From Oscillospiraceae bacterium (lineage in GTDB: Bacteria; Bacillota; Clostridia; Oscillospirales; Acutalibacteraceae): 64,000 nucleotides of DNA. The notes under the pieces were generated by a model. It was given only the letters and a program-made list of their open reading frames with translations. It did no database searches and was not told the DNA's origin. The position numbers and the translations under genes are program-made. The stretch lies in NCBI GenBank assembly GCA_022483045.1, contig JAKVOA010000001.1, positions 395,750 to 459,749 of the forward strand. Direction: 5' to 3'. Below, piece after piece: positions 53,247 through 62,146 of the stretch (the stretch's first letter is position 1; each line of letters begins with the position of its first letter).

Positions 53247-54714
53247 AAATAATTCCTATCATTATGAATTGGAAAAACTCTGCCGCTTATTCTACCCGGA
53301 AGAGACGATCCGTGTCGTAGAAGATGGCAACTTGCCGCAGGAGCAGGACGCGGCGGCTCTTACTGTCTGTGCAGAAATGCAGCAGACGAAAGAGGGGCTG
53401 CTGCTGACTGCCCGCCTGCGGGACGGCGGCGAAGAGCAGGTGCAGACGGGCCTTTATCAGCCCGGTCTATATGGAGACAGCGGCCCCGAGCGCCAACTGG
53501 CAGAGCTTTTGTACCGACTTTTGGTCCGCCATACCGGTTTCACGCCACGCTGGGGAATCCTTACTGGTGTGCGACCGGTCAAGCTGCTGCATGGCTTCCT
53601 TGACCGCTGGGGAAAAGAAAAAGCACTGCAGGTTTACCAGCAGGCATATCATGTAAGTGAGCAGAAAACGCGGCTTGCTCTGCTGACGCTGAAAAACGAG
53701 AGCAGCCTTTTGGCAAAAGAAACGCCCAAAGGCTTTAGCCTGTATATCGGTATTCCATTTTGCCCAAGCCGCTGCGCTTACTGTTCATTTGTTTCAATGT
53801 CCGTCGAAAAGACAATGCAGCTGATTCCGGATTATGTGACGTGCCTGTGCAGGGAAATCAAGGCTGCGGGCCGAGTCGCGGGGGAACTGGGGCTTGTGCT
53901 GCAGTCCGTTTATATGGGCGGTGGCACGCCGACAACCCTTTCTGTACAGCAGATGGATTCTGTACTGGCGGCTGTACAGAATTCGTTTGACCTTTCCGCC
54001 TGCATGGAGTTTACGGTAGAGGCCGGCCGGCCCGATACGGTAACGCCGGAAAAACTGCAAGGACTGCGCCGCCGCGGCGTCACACGCATCAGCATTAACC
54101 CGCAGACTATGCAGGAGAAAGTGCTGCAGGCCATTGGCCGCCACCACACTGTGGGGCAGGTCTTAGAGGCCTTTTCCATGGCACGTGAAGCCGGATTTGA
54201 CGACATCAATATGGATCTTATCGCGGGTCTGCCGCTGGATACACCCGAAACTTTTGCAGATACAGTAAACCGCGTTTGTGCATTGGGCCCCGAAAGTATT
54301 ACTGTGCATACCCTGGCACTCAAGCGCTCCTCCCGTATTTTTCAGGAGGGACAGCAGCGTGCCTCTGGTGCATCGGCCGCAGAAATGCTGGATTACGCCG
54401 GCCCCAAACTGCTTGCCGGCGGGTGGCAACCCTATTATCTGTACCGCCAGACCCGCATTTTGGGCGGACTTGAAAATGTCGGTTTTGCAAAACCGGGTTT
54501 TGAGAGCTTTTATAATACTGTTATTATGGACGAAACACAATCAATCCTTGCCTGCGGTGCTGGTGCCGGTACAAAAATCTGTGCACCGGCCGGCGGCAGA
54601 ATTTCGCGTATTTATAATTTTAAATATCCGTACGAATATATTTCCCGCCATGAGGAGATACTTGAGCGGAAAGAAAAGGTGAAACAGGTCTATGAGGAGA
54701 TCACACGTGCCTGA
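53230..54714 (+). CDS. hemZ: Coproporphyrinogen dehydrogenase-like radical SAM protein HemZ
   Basis: The 494-residue protein is a HemN-like radical SAM enzyme with the Fe-S motif CPSRCAYCSF (C-x3-C-x2-C), preceded by about 170 extra residues typical of HemZ. GGGTPTTLS and the SINPQTMQ segments match the family. HemZ proteins are annotated as oxygen-independent coproporphyrinogen oxidases, but related proteins may do other chemistry. ATG 53230 lies inside the MBL gene and has a weak ribosome site, so it depends on coupling. It overlaps the next gene by 8 bases. Confidence 0.9.
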   Translation: MDLILKNNSYHYELEKLCRLFYPEETIRVVEDGNLPQEQDAAALTVCAEMQQTKEGLLLTARLRDGGEEQVQTGLYQPGLYGDSGPERQLAELLYRLLVRHTGFTPRWGILTGVRPVKLLHGFLDRWGKEKALQVYQQAYHVSEQKTRLALLTLKNESSLLAKETPKGFSLYIGIPFCPSRCAYCSFVSMSVEKTMQLIPDYVTCLCREIKAAGRVAGELGLVLQSVYMGGGTPTTLSVQQMDSVLAAVQNSFDLSACMEFTVEAGRPDTVTPEKLQGLRRRGVTRISINPQTMQEKVLQAIGRHHTVGQVLEAFSMAREAGFDDINMDLIAGLPLDTPETFADTVNRVCALGPESITVHTLALKRSSRIFQEGQQRASGASAAEMLDYAGPKLLAGGWQPYYLYRQTRILGGLENVGFAKPGFESFYNTVIMDETQSILACGAGAGTKICAPAGGRISRIYNFKYPYEYISRHEEILERKEKVKQVYEEITRA

Positions 54715-55651
54715 ATATACACGTTTTATAAACAACGTTGAGGATATCAACCGCATGGCGCGGCAGAATCCGGCAAAATTGGTTGCTCTTTCAGACGGCC
54801 GTTTTCATAAAAGTGTAGAGGAAGTCGCAAAAAAGACGATAGCGCGCGGCTGCCGTGTTGTGCTGCTGGCTGGGCCTAGCAGCAGCGGAAAAACCACGAC
54901 TGCCCACCTCCTTTCTGATGCCCTGCGGCAGCTGGGCCACGAAACACAGATGATTTCTCTGGATGACTTTTACCGTCCTGAAAATGAGGCCCCCCGGCGC
55001 GAAGATGGTACCCGAGACTTTGAGTGCCTTGACGCCTTACGGGTTGACTGTATTCAGCAGTGCCTGCGGGACTTGGCTGTTTCCAACAGCTGTGAAGTGC
55101 CGCAGTTTGATTTTGTGCACCACTGCCCCATGCGTGAAACCCGCCATTTAGAGCTTTCAAAAGATGGCGTCGCGGTTATTGAGGGCCTGCACGCGCTGAA
55201 TCCTGTCTTGACAAAAGAACTGCCCCATGGCGCGGCAGAGCGAGTCTATATCAGCGTAAAACAGGATGTATGCACGCGCTCAGAAATACTTTTGCAGGCG
55301 CGTGAGGTCCGCATGATTCGCCGAATTGTTCGCGACTATAATTTCCGCGGTACTTCTCCGGAACGGACACTGAAAATGTGGAATTCCGTAATGGAAGGGG
55401 AGCATAAGTACATTCGTCCCTTCCGCGAAGACGCTGATTTTACGGTCAACTCGTTTCATGCCTATGAGTTGGGGGTGCTGCGTACGCAGGCACTTATGCT
55501 TCTGCGCGGCGTGCGGGAACCCAGCGGTTGGATTGCAGACCAGGTGCAGCGGCTTTCTTTTGCGCTGATGCTGTTTGCACCCATCAGTTCATCGCTGCTG
55601 CCGCCCACGTCACTGATTCGTGAGTTTGTCGGCGGTGGGCTGTACACATAA
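54707..55651 (+). CDS. Uridine kinase-like nucleoside kinase, short form
   Basis: The 314-residue protein has the P-loop GPSSSGKTTTAHLL (about residues 57-70), SLDDFYRPE, FDFVHHCPMRETR and EGLHALNP, the phosphoribulokinase/uridine kinase pattern, acting on nucleosides. Many Firmicute relatives are about 550 residues with N-terminal TGS and tRNA-synthetase-like domains; here only about 40 residues precede the P-loop domain. GTG 54707 is chosen because GAGGAG lies 7 bases upstream; ATG 54692 is possible. It is coupled to hemZ. Confidence 0.88.
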   Translation: MPEYTRFINNVEDINRMARQNPAKLVALSDGRFHKSVEEVAKKTIARGCRVVLLAGPSSSGKTTTAHLLSDALRQLGHETQMISLDDFYRPENEAPRREDGTRDFECLDALRVDCIQQCLRDLAVSNSCEVPQFDFVHHCPMRETRHLELSKDGVAVIEGLHALNPVLTKELPHGAAERVYISVKQDVCTRSEILLQAREVRMIRRIVRDYNFRGTSPERTLKMWNSVMEGEHKYIRPFREDADFTVNSFHAYELGVLRTQALMLLRGVREPSGWIADQVQRLSFALMLFAPISSSLLPPTSLIREFVGGGLYT

Positions 55652-55679
55652 AGCCCGATAAAAGTTAAAAGAATGTTTC

Positions 55680-55709
55680 TTGTATTTTTACAGTGGGGTA
55701 TGCTATAAT
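55680..55709 (+). promoter_or_regulatory. Promoter of the zinc-ribbon protein gene
   Basis: TTGTAT (55680-55685), 18 bases, TATAAT (55704-55709). Confidence 0.75.
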
Positions 55710-55754
55710 CAATTCAATTTATACGCATAATAGAAAAAAGGAGCGTGATTGTAA

Positions 55755-56222
55755 ATGGGTTTATTTGAAGATATGGTCATTAACGCAAAGGCAGCTGCTT
55801 CTGCAGTTGGCAAAAAAGCCGGCAAAGCAGTCGATATTTCAAAGCTGCGGATGAATGCAGCGGATCTCAACAACGAAATTGCAAAACGCTTTGAGGCACT
55901 TGGCCGTGTGGTCTATGATGCCAAAAAAGCAGGCACTTCTTCAGACGAGCTGGTCGGCGAATGTGTAACAGCAATCGATGAACTTTACGAGCAGCTGGAT
56001 GCCGTTAATGAGCAGCTGGCAGCAAAGCGCTGCCGCGTTACCTGCAGAAACTGCGGCCAGGATAACCCTGCAAATGCCCTTTACTGCAGCAAATGCGGCC
56101 AAAAGCTGCAGGAAGATGTTCCACCTGCGCAGGCAGCACCGGCAGAAGAGCCAACAGCAGCTGCAGATGATACGGCAGAGACTGCACCCGATGCCGCGCC
56201 TAAAGACGAAGAGAATCAATAA
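55755..56222 (+). CDS. Small zinc-ribbon protein of unknown function
   Basis: The 155-residue protein has an N-terminal helical region (about residues 1-85, coiled-coil character), then a zinc ribbon with two Cys pairs (CRNCGQDNPANALYCSKCG) and an acidic Ala/Glu/Pro tail. Short proteins of this layout are common in Clostridia. A scaffold or regulatory role is likely but no partner is known. The start ATG follows AAAGGAGC. It has its own promoter and terminator. Confidence 0.85.
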   Translation: MGLFEDMVINAKAAASAVGKKAGKAVDISKLRMNAADLNNEIAKRFEALGRVVYDAKKAGTSSDELVGECVTAIDELYEQLDAVNEQLAAKRCRVTCRNCGQDNPANALYCSKCGQKLQEDVPPAQAAPAEEPTAAADDTAETAPDAAPKDEENQ

Positions 56223-56235
56223 TTTTGATATACAG

Positions 56236-56286
56236 AAAGCGCCAAAGGTTCCCGCAGAATCATGCGAAAACGTTTGGCGCTTTTTT
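56236..56286 (+). terminator. Terminator after the zinc-ribbon protein gene
   Basis: AAAGCGCCAAA pairs with TTTGGCGCTTT across a long loop, followed by T residues. Confidence 0.85.
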
Positions 56287-56476
56287 GCTGCGGCAGGGAA
56301 ACATACAGCTGCCCTGCGGGGAGGTCTGCCACGGACGAGACGGCCTTTTTTACCGGTAGAAATTAAACCGTCGTACGTAAAAATATCGTCTGCATGAAAA
56401 TCGGCCAGCCCCGCTGTCCTTTGTGGCTGCGGCAGGAACCAAGCCTCGTATTTTCTAGAAAAAGCGAACAGACAGC

Positions 56477-56514
56477 AAAAAGAGGAGACTCCCTTTTGGG
56501 GGCCTCCTCTTTTC
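56477..56514 (-). terminator. Terminator after the radical SAM gene
   Basis: Minus strand: AAAAGAGGAG pairs with CTCCTCTTTT, then T residues. Confidence 0.85.
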
Positions 56515-56534
56515 ATCATTCGAAAGAAATTCAA

Positions 56535-58034
56535 TTATGCGTCTTTTGCATTTTTGCCAGCAGCAACAATCTCTGCCTGCTTTTTGTTTGCATAGTCTAC
56601 GCATTCCTGCATAGTGGCTAGCTCGTCTTCACCAAGGCGGTTCTCAGGGAGAATGGTATCTCCGCACTGCATGTGATGACGACCATCCGGGCCGCTTTCT
56701 TTCCACAGGCGGTCAGCAACCGGCTTCCAGCGCTCAGCAACCGGTGCGCACTTTGCACACAGATCATGCGGGGATTCCTGCTTGAGCAGGTCGGTGCAGT
56801 GTGCATGTGTCTTGCCGACCATCTGCTCCAGACGGTACGGGTTATCCAGTACAGGGCAGGGGCGCAGCATGTTGTGGTTAAAAGGCTGTCCCTTATGGTA
56901 CTGCATAAACATCGGGCTGCGGTATGCGTCCAACAGGCTCTTTTCGCGGATGTTGGAATCGCTGTAATGAATGAATACACAGGGCTCCACATCGCCGTTG
57001 GCATTGATATGCAGGTAAGAGCGTCCGCCGGCAATGCAGCCGTAAACGTACTCAGCATCGTTCCAGAAGTCCATGGTAAACAGAGCCTTGCTCTCGCGGT
57101 AAGCACGAATCTTATGATACATGAATTCACGCTGCTCGGCGTTTGCCATCAGGTCTGTCGGTGCGTCTACGCCGATTGGCATATAGGTAAAGAACCAGGC
57201 GAAAACAGCTCCCTTGTCAATCATCCAATCAAAGAATTCTTCGCTGCCGATAGAGGAGACGTTTTGGCTGGTGTAGCAGCAGGAAACACCAAACGGCAGG
57301 TGATGTGCATTCAGAATATCCATTGCCTTGCTGACTTTCTGGAAAGTACCCTTGCCGCGGCGGCTGTCGGTAGCTTCTTCAAAGCCCTCAACGCTGATAG
57401 ACGGAATAAAGTTGCCTACACGTACCATATCCTCAGCAAACTTGTCGTCAATGAGGGTAGAGTTGGTGAAGCACAGGAAGACACAGTCGTTGTGCTTTTC
57501 GCACAGCTTAATCAGGTCATCTTTGCGCACCAGCGGCTCGCCGCCGGTGTAGATGTACATGTAAGTACCCATCTTAGTGCCCTGGTTGATGATATCATCG
57601 ATTTCATCAAAGGAAAGGTTCAGCTGATTGCCGTATTCTGCAGCCCAGCAGCCAGTACAGTGCAGGTTGCAGGCACTGGTCGGGTCAAGCAGGATTGCCC
57701 ACGGAATGTTGCAGCCATACTTTTCGCGGTATTCCATCTGTTTTTTGCCGCCGATCATGGTGGAGTTCATGAAGAAGTTTGTAAAGAATGTTTCCAGCAC
57801 ATGCGGGTCGGTGTCCTTTACCACTTTCATGATCAGCTTATACCAGTTGCGGTCCGGATGATCCATTGCCCAGCGGAAATTGTAAAGAGCCTCGGAAAAA
57901 GCATGGGTTGTATCTACTTTTTCAATCATATCCAGCAGCTTGGGAATGTTCTTCTCTGGATTTTTGCGCAGATACCCGATTGCGGTTTTAATACCGAATT
58001 TTTCCAGGCTTGATTTTATACTGCTATTTGCCAT
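56535..58034 (-). CDS. Radical SAM protein with SPASM-like C-terminal Cys region
   Basis: The 499-residue protein has a helical N-terminal part of about 110 residues, the radical SAM motif C122-x3-C126-x2-C129 (CNLHCTGCW), a glycine-rich YTGGEPL SAM site, and C-terminal Cys groups (CIAGGRSYLHINANGDVEPC, and CTDLL...DLCAKC) that probably bind one or two extra [4Fe-4S] clusters. The substrate is unknown; SPASM-type enzymes modify peptides, cofactors or lipids. No peptide precursor is seen nearby. The start ATG follows TAGGAGGAAT. An AraC-type regulator gene lies upstream on the same strand. Confidence 0.9.
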   Translation of the reverse strand: MANSSIKSSLEKFGIKTAIGYLRKNPEKNIPKLLDMIEKVDTTHAFSEALYNFRWAMDHPDRNWYKLIMKVVKDTDPHVLETFFTNFFMNSTMIGGKKQMEYREKYGCNIPWAILLDPTSACNLHCTGCWAAEYGNQLNLSFDEIDDIINQGTKMGTYMYIYTGGEPLVRKDDLIKLCEKHNDCVFLCFTNSTLIDDKFAEDMVRVGNFIPSISVEGFEEATDSRRGKGTFQKVSKAMDILNAHHLPFGVSCCYTSQNVSSIGSEEFFDWMIDKGAVFAWFFTYMPIGVDAPTDLMANAEQREFMYHKIRAYRESKALFTMDFWNDAEYVYGCIAGGRSYLHINANGDVEPCVFIHYSDSNIREKSLLDAYRSPMFMQYHKGQPFNHNMLRPCPVLDNPYRLEQMVGKTHAHCTDLLKQESPHDLCAKCAPVAERWKPVADRLWKESGPDGRHHMQCGDTILPENRLGEDELATMQECVDYANKKQAEIVAAGKNAKDA

Positions 58035-58114
58035 ATCATTATTCCTCCTACAAAAGATAAATACCCTCCATACATAAATGGCCTATATGGCTGCCGCGGA
58101 ACGGTTTCTTTATG

Positions 58115-58144
58115 TATATCGTATATATGAGATTTTAGAAACAA
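58115..58144 (-). promoter_or_regulatory. Possible promoter of the radical SAM gene
   Basis: Minus strand: TTGTTT (58144-58139), 18 bases, GATATA (58120-58115), weak match. A TTGTC/GACAA inverted repeat sits just upstream at about 58157-58170. Confidence 0.4.
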
Positions 58145-58252
58145 ATTCGTCCTTTGTCCTTAGACAAGAACGATAATCTGTAAAAAAAAATGACAATTTA
58201 TTAAAATTGTAATACCCATTTTGCAAAAAACTCTATTTTCAGGAAAAGCCGG

Positions 58253-59092
58253 CTATACAGAGTGGCGTTTTTTGCTGCTGCAGAACTTACTTGGCGGTAC
58301 GCCCATATACTTTTTAAATACACGTGAAAAATAAAGCTGGTCTGCAAAACCGGCGGAATAGGCCGCTTCACCGACGGTAAGTCCACCGTCGCTTAAAAAA
58401 GAGGCTGCTTTGCTGATGCGGTAGCGGGTCAGGTATTCATTTGGCGGCATATTGACATAAGCAATAAACAGCCGGTATAGATGGCTGCGTGAAACCCCGG
58501 CACTTTGGGCAATTTTTTCGATATCAATACTGCCAGAGTAATTGCGGTCGATAAACTGAATGGCTTTCTGTACATAGCAGTAGCTGCTGTCGCTGCGGGG
58601 GGTGTGTACGCCGAAAGTATCCATCAGAGCGGACAAAAAGAGCAGCAGACCGCTTTCCATGCGCGCCTCGGCGCTGCTGTCACTGCCAGAAACAGCGGTG
58701 ATGTTTGTCAGCAGTTCATGAAAGCGGTTGTCCGGCGGGCAGTGGAACACGGGCTCCATATCAAAAAGGCCGGTCTGCCGCAGCAGGTGAATCGCATCAC
58801 TGCCGTTAAATCCGACCCAGTCGTACTCCCACGGGTCGGCCTCATCGGCCTCGTAGCGGGCAATGACGTTTGGCCGCATAAAAAAAGCATCGCCGGCCTG
58901 CAGGTCCCAGGTGTGCCCGCCGGTGGAAAAGCGGCCTTTACCGTGTACAATATAATGAATCAGATAGTGATCACGGATTGCCGGCCCCCATGCGTGCGCG
59001 GGCAGGCAGCGCTGAATGCCGCAACTGTACACCGCCAGGCCAAAATTGTAGCTGTCGCCTTTGTACGACCGCCGGAAAGCGTCTTCTTTCAT
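58253..59092 (-). CDS. AraC-family transcriptional regulator
   Basis: The 279-residue protein has an N-terminal cupin-like sensing domain (about residues 15-150, with HYIVHGKGRFSTGG and GDAFFMRP) and a C-terminal AraC double helix-turn-helix ending AAYSAGFADQLYFSRVFKKYMG. Such regulators usually sense a carbohydrate or other small molecule. Its position upstream of the radical SAM gene on the same strand, with a 218-base gap, makes that gene a possible target. The start ATG has GGGAGCGG upstream. Confidence 0.94.
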   Translation of the reverse strand: MKEDAFRRSYKGDSYNFGLAVYSCGIQRCLPAHAWGPAIRDHYLIHYIVHGKGRFSTGGHTWDLQAGDAFFMRPNVIARYEADEADPWEYDWVGFNGSDAIHLLRQTGLFDMEPVFHCPPDNRFHELLTNITAVSGSDSSAEARMESGLLLFLSALMDTFGVHTPRSDSSYCYVQKAIQFIDRNYSGSIDIEKIAQSAGVSRSHLYRLFIAYVNMPPNEYLTRYRISKAASFLSDGGLTVGEAAYSAGFADQLYFSRVFKKYMGVPPSKFCSSKKRHSV

Positions 59093-59146
59093 TCTTTGTT
59101 ACCGCTCCCTGTCCTTTATATATAAAGAAACGTATGAATAGAATGT

Positions 59147-59175
59147 ATTATAGTGCTTTTTGTACTTTTATGCAA
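59147..59175 (-). promoter_or_regulatory. Promoter of the AraC-family gene
   Basis: Minus strand: TTGCAT (59175-59170), 17 bases, TATAAT (59152-59147). Confidence 0.85.
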
Positions 59176-59212
59176 TCAAATCGGCCTTGAGGTGCACAGG
59201 CACAAAATGAAT

Positions 59213-59241
59213 TTGAAATAGCCGAAGAAATAAGGTATAAT
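59213..59241 (+). promoter_or_regulatory. Promoter of the OadG-like gene
   Basis: TTGAAA (59213-59218), 17 bases, TATAAT (59236-59241). It excludes the in-frame ATG at 59240 as the start. Confidence 0.85.
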
Positions 59242-59299
59242 GAACAGTAAATATACGCTGGCGCCGCTTTTATGTGCGCAGGCACGTGGGGATGAAACG

Positions 59300-59665
59300 A
59301 TGAATGAAATATGCGCAGCGGGGATAGCGCCTTCCGTGTTGGCTGCAGCCGGCGCCGCCGTTACAGCGGTCCTGCTGGTTTTATTGATTCTGGTTATCAA
59401 ACTGTACAGAAAAGTGACCCGTATACAGCAGAAATCGCCGGCGCCGCTTCCTGTGTACCCCGCCAAAATACCGGCAACGCCCGCTGTAGAGGCAGGCATT
59501 CCGCCAGAGGTAGTCGCAGCAGTCAGCGCGGCTGTTTATGTGTTGTACGGAGAAGCAAAACCGATTGTGTCGATTTGCCGGGAGCCCGCGGCACCCGCAG
59601 CACAGCGGCGCAGTGCTTGGCGGCAGGCTGCACGGCAGGATGCTGTGCGCCCGTTTGAAAATTGA
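59300..59665 (+). CDS. OadG-like small membrane protein
   Basis: The 121-residue protein has one N-terminal transmembrane helix (about residues 10-33), a Pro/Ala-rich linker (an OadG hallmark) and a C-terminal segment with EVVAAVSAAVYV, IVSICREP and SAWRQAARQ, matching the tail of gamma/delta subunits of sodium-pumping decarboxylases. These subunits help assemble the alpha and beta subunits, but no decarboxylase or biotin carrier genes are nearby. Start ATG 59300 follows GTGGGGATG and obeys the promoter position. The call is from layout and short motifs. Confidence 0.65.
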   Translation: MNEICAAGIAPSVLAAAGAAVTAVLLVLLILVIKLYRKVTRIQQKSPAPLPVYPAKIPATPAVEAGIPPEVVAAVSAAVYVLYGEAKPIVSICREPAAPAAQRRSAWRQAARQDAVRPFEN

Positions 59666-59716
59666 TTTTGCAGAGGTACGGTTCGGTGAGAAAGAGCGTT
59701 GAAAAAAGAAAGTTAG

Positions 59717-62104
59717 ATGGTGAGTTTATTGATTGAATCTGCACTGCAGTTAAGACGGCAGGTCTTAGAAAAAGAATTTGCCCGTATGAATGACAAACAG
59801 CGGGAAGCAGTTTTTACGGTAAATGGCCCGCTTTTGGTGTTGGCGGGTGCCGGCAGCGGAAAAACGACAGTGCTTGTCAATCGCATTGCCAATATCATCC
59901 GCTACGGCGATGCCTATGCAGACACAGCCGCTCAGCTGAGCGCACAAGATGTGTCGGATATGCAGATGTACCTGCATAAAGATACACCAATTCCAGACAA
60001 GACCCGCTGGCACCTGGCGGTTTCACCCGCGGCACCGTGGCAGATTTTGGCCATTACCTTTACGAACAAGGCAGCCGGGGAACTGAAGGACCGCCTGGCT
60101 AAGATGCTGGGCGAGCAGGGGGAGGAAGTCTGGGCCGGCACGTTTCATTCCACCTGTGCGCGCATTTTGCGCCGCTACGGTGACCGCATCGGCTACAGCA
60201 CCCATTTCACGATCTATGATTCAGATGATTCCAAACGCCTGATGAAAAACTGCCTGAAAGAGCTGGAGGTAGATGAAAAGGTCCTGGCCTGCAAGGCTGT
60301 ACTGAATGAAATCTCCCGCGCAAAAGATACACTGACAGACCCCAAAGCCTATTTGCAGGCGGCGGGCAATGACAACCGCGCCGTGACAATCGGCCGTGCC
60401 TATCAGCTTTATCAGCAGCGTCTGCAGGAAGCGGACGCAATGGACTTTGATGACCTGATTTCCTGCGCAGTACGCCTGCTGCAGGAAAATGGGGATGTAC
60501 TGGCCTACTACCAGAAAAAATTCCGGTATATTATGGTAGACGAATATCAGGACACAAACCATGCACAGTACCTTTTGGTAAAGCTGCTTTCCGGCAAGGA
60601 CGGCAACCTGTGCGTGGTCGGCGATGATGACCAGAGCATCTATAAATTCCGCGGCGCCACCATTGAGAATATTCTCAGCTTTGAAAAGACGTTTCCGCAC
60701 GCTAAGGTGATTCGCCTGGAACAGAACTATCGCTCGACTCAAACTATTTTAAATGCTGCCAACGCGGTCATTGCCAACAACCAGGAGCGCAAGGGGAAAA
60801 CCCTGTGGACGCAGAACCCAGTCGGTGAAAAGATTCAGACGCATACCGCGATTAATGAACAGGACGAAGCCGACTATATCGGCAAGCAGATTTTAGAGGG
60901 CGTCGCGGACGGCAGAAAATTCAGCGACTATGCCATTCTGTACCGCATGAATACGCAGTCCAGTGCGCTGGAAAAGAATTTCGTAAAATCCGGTATTCCG
61001 TACCGCATTATCGGCGGCCTGCGCTTTTACGAGCGCAAAGAAATCCGCGATATGATCGCCTATCTCAGTGTTATTAACAACTCAAATGATGAGATTCGCC
61101 TGCGCCGTATTATTAACCAGCCAAAACGCAGTATCGGCGACAAGACACTGGCGGTCGCTTCTCAGATTGCGGCGCAGATAGATGAAAGCGTCTTTTATGT
61201 TATTGACCATGCGGATGAGTTTGAGCCGCTCAAGCGCACCGCGCCGAAGCTGCTGCAGTTTGCCCAGATTATGCGCAGCTTTATGGAAATGAATGAGGAC
61301 GACAGCCACAGCTTAAAGGAACTTTACGACAAAATTTTGGAAGATACTTCCTATATAGCGAGCCTTGGCGCACCCGAAAACATAGAGGTGCAGGACCGCG
61401 TGGCAAACCTGCGCCAGCTGGGCAGCAATATCCAGCAGTATGAAGAGGAAAACGGTGAACTTTCCAGCCTGGACGGCTTCCTGGAAGAAGTTTCGCTGAT
61501 GACCGATATTGACAATTACGACAGCACGGCAGACACTGTGGTCATGATGACAATGCACTCGGCAAAAGGACTGGAGTTTCCGGTCGTGTTCCTGCCGGGC
61601 TTTGAGGACGGTATTTTCCCGGGCGTGCAGGCAATCTACGACCCGCAGCAAATTGAAGAAGAGCGCCGCCTTGCCTATGTGGCAATTACCCGCGCACGGG
61701 AGCAGTTGTATATCTTAAATGCGCAGAGCCGCACAATTTTTGGCTCCACCAACCGCAACCGCCCCAGCCGCTTTTTGCAGGAGATCCCGGAGGAGTTGAC
61801 CGAGCACAGCGCCGCGCGCAGCTGGAAACAGCCTGTGCCGGGCATGACGCTGCCGGTTTCCAACAAAGAGGTGCGTGCCGCTGCAATGGAGTCGGCCCTG
61901 CATTTTGGTACGCCGCAGTTTGCCAAAGAGCAGAAAGCACCGGCTTTTCAGCCGGGCGACCAGGTGGTGCACCGCGCCTTTGGCAAGGGCATGGTCTTAA
62001 ATGTAACACCGATGGGCAACGACAGTCTGCTGGAAATTGCCTTTGAAACCAAGGGAACCAAAAAGATTATGGCCAATTTTGCACATTTAAAGCGTGCAGA
62101 ATGA
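59717..62104 (+). CDS. pcrA: ATP-dependent DNA helicase, UvrD/PcrA type
   Basis: The 795-residue superfamily 1 helicase unwinds DNA 3' to 5' in repair and replication. Motifs in order: Q motif MNDKQREAV, Walker A GAGSGKTT, DEYQDTN (motif II), GDDDQSIYKFRGA (III), QNYRST, TMHSAKGLEFPVVFLPG (V) and AITRAREQLYI (VI), with a C-terminal Tudor-like end (GDQVVHRAFGKGMV). The start at ATG 59717 has only a weak ribosome site, but the residues before MNDKQ resemble relatives. A terminator follows. Confidence 0.95.
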   Translation: MVSLLIESALQLRRQVLEKEFARMNDKQREAVFTVNGPLLVLAGAGSGKTTVLVNRIANIIRYGDAYADTAAQLSAQDVSDMQMYLHKDTPIPDKTRWHLAVSPAAPWQILAITFTNKAAGELKDRLAKMLGEQGEEVWAGTFHSTCARILRRYGDRIGYSTHFTIYDSDDSKRLMKNCLKELEVDEKVLACKAVLNEISRAKDTLTDPKAYLQAAGNDNRAVTIGRAYQLYQQRLQEADAMDFDDLISCAVRLLQENGDVLAYYQKKFRYIMVDEYQDTNHAQYLLVKLLSGKDGNLCVVGDDDQSIYKFRGATIENILSFEKTFPHAKVIRLEQNYRSTQTILNAANAVIANNQERKGKTLWTQNPVGEKIQTHTAINEQDEADYIGKQILEGVADGRKFSDYAILYRMNTQSSALEKNFVKSGIPYRIIGGLRFYERKEIRDMIAYLSVINNSNDEIRLRRIINQPKRSIGDKTLAVASQIAAQIDESVFYVIDHADEFEPLKRTAPKLLQFAQIMRSFMEMNEDDSHSLKELYDKILEDTSYIASLGAPENIEVQDRVANLRQLGSNIQQYEEENGELSSLDGFLEEVSLMTDIDNYDSTADTVVMMTMHSAKGLEFPVVFLPGFEDGIFPGVQAIYDPQQIEEERRLAYVAITRAREQLYILNAQSRTIFGSTNRNRPSRFLQEIPEELTEHSAARSWKQPVPGMTLPVSNKEVRAAAMESALHFGTPQFAKEQKAPAFQPGDQVVHRAFGKGMVLNVTPMGNDSLLEIAFETKGTKKIMANFAHLKRAE

Positions 62105-62145
62105 CAAAAGCGGCAGATGCTTTTCTCAGCACCTGCCGCTTTTGT
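62104..62145. terminator. Bidirectional terminator between pcrA and the Cys-rich protein gene
   Basis: ACAAAAGCGGCAG pairs with CTGCCGCTTTTGT with an inner TGC/GCA; T runs on both strands. Confidence 0.9.
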
Positions 62146-62146
62146 G

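Larger units (their letters stand above)
56223..56534. other. Convergent stretch between the zinc-ribbon and radical SAM genes
   Basis: Holds a terminator for each flanking gene (56236-56286 and 56477-56514). Nothing else convincing in the middle. Confidence 0.6.

Noticed and set aside
56673-58013. 446-codon open frame antisense to the radical SAM gene
   Set aside because: Shadow of a real gene; its content is rich in rare patterns and no family is visible.
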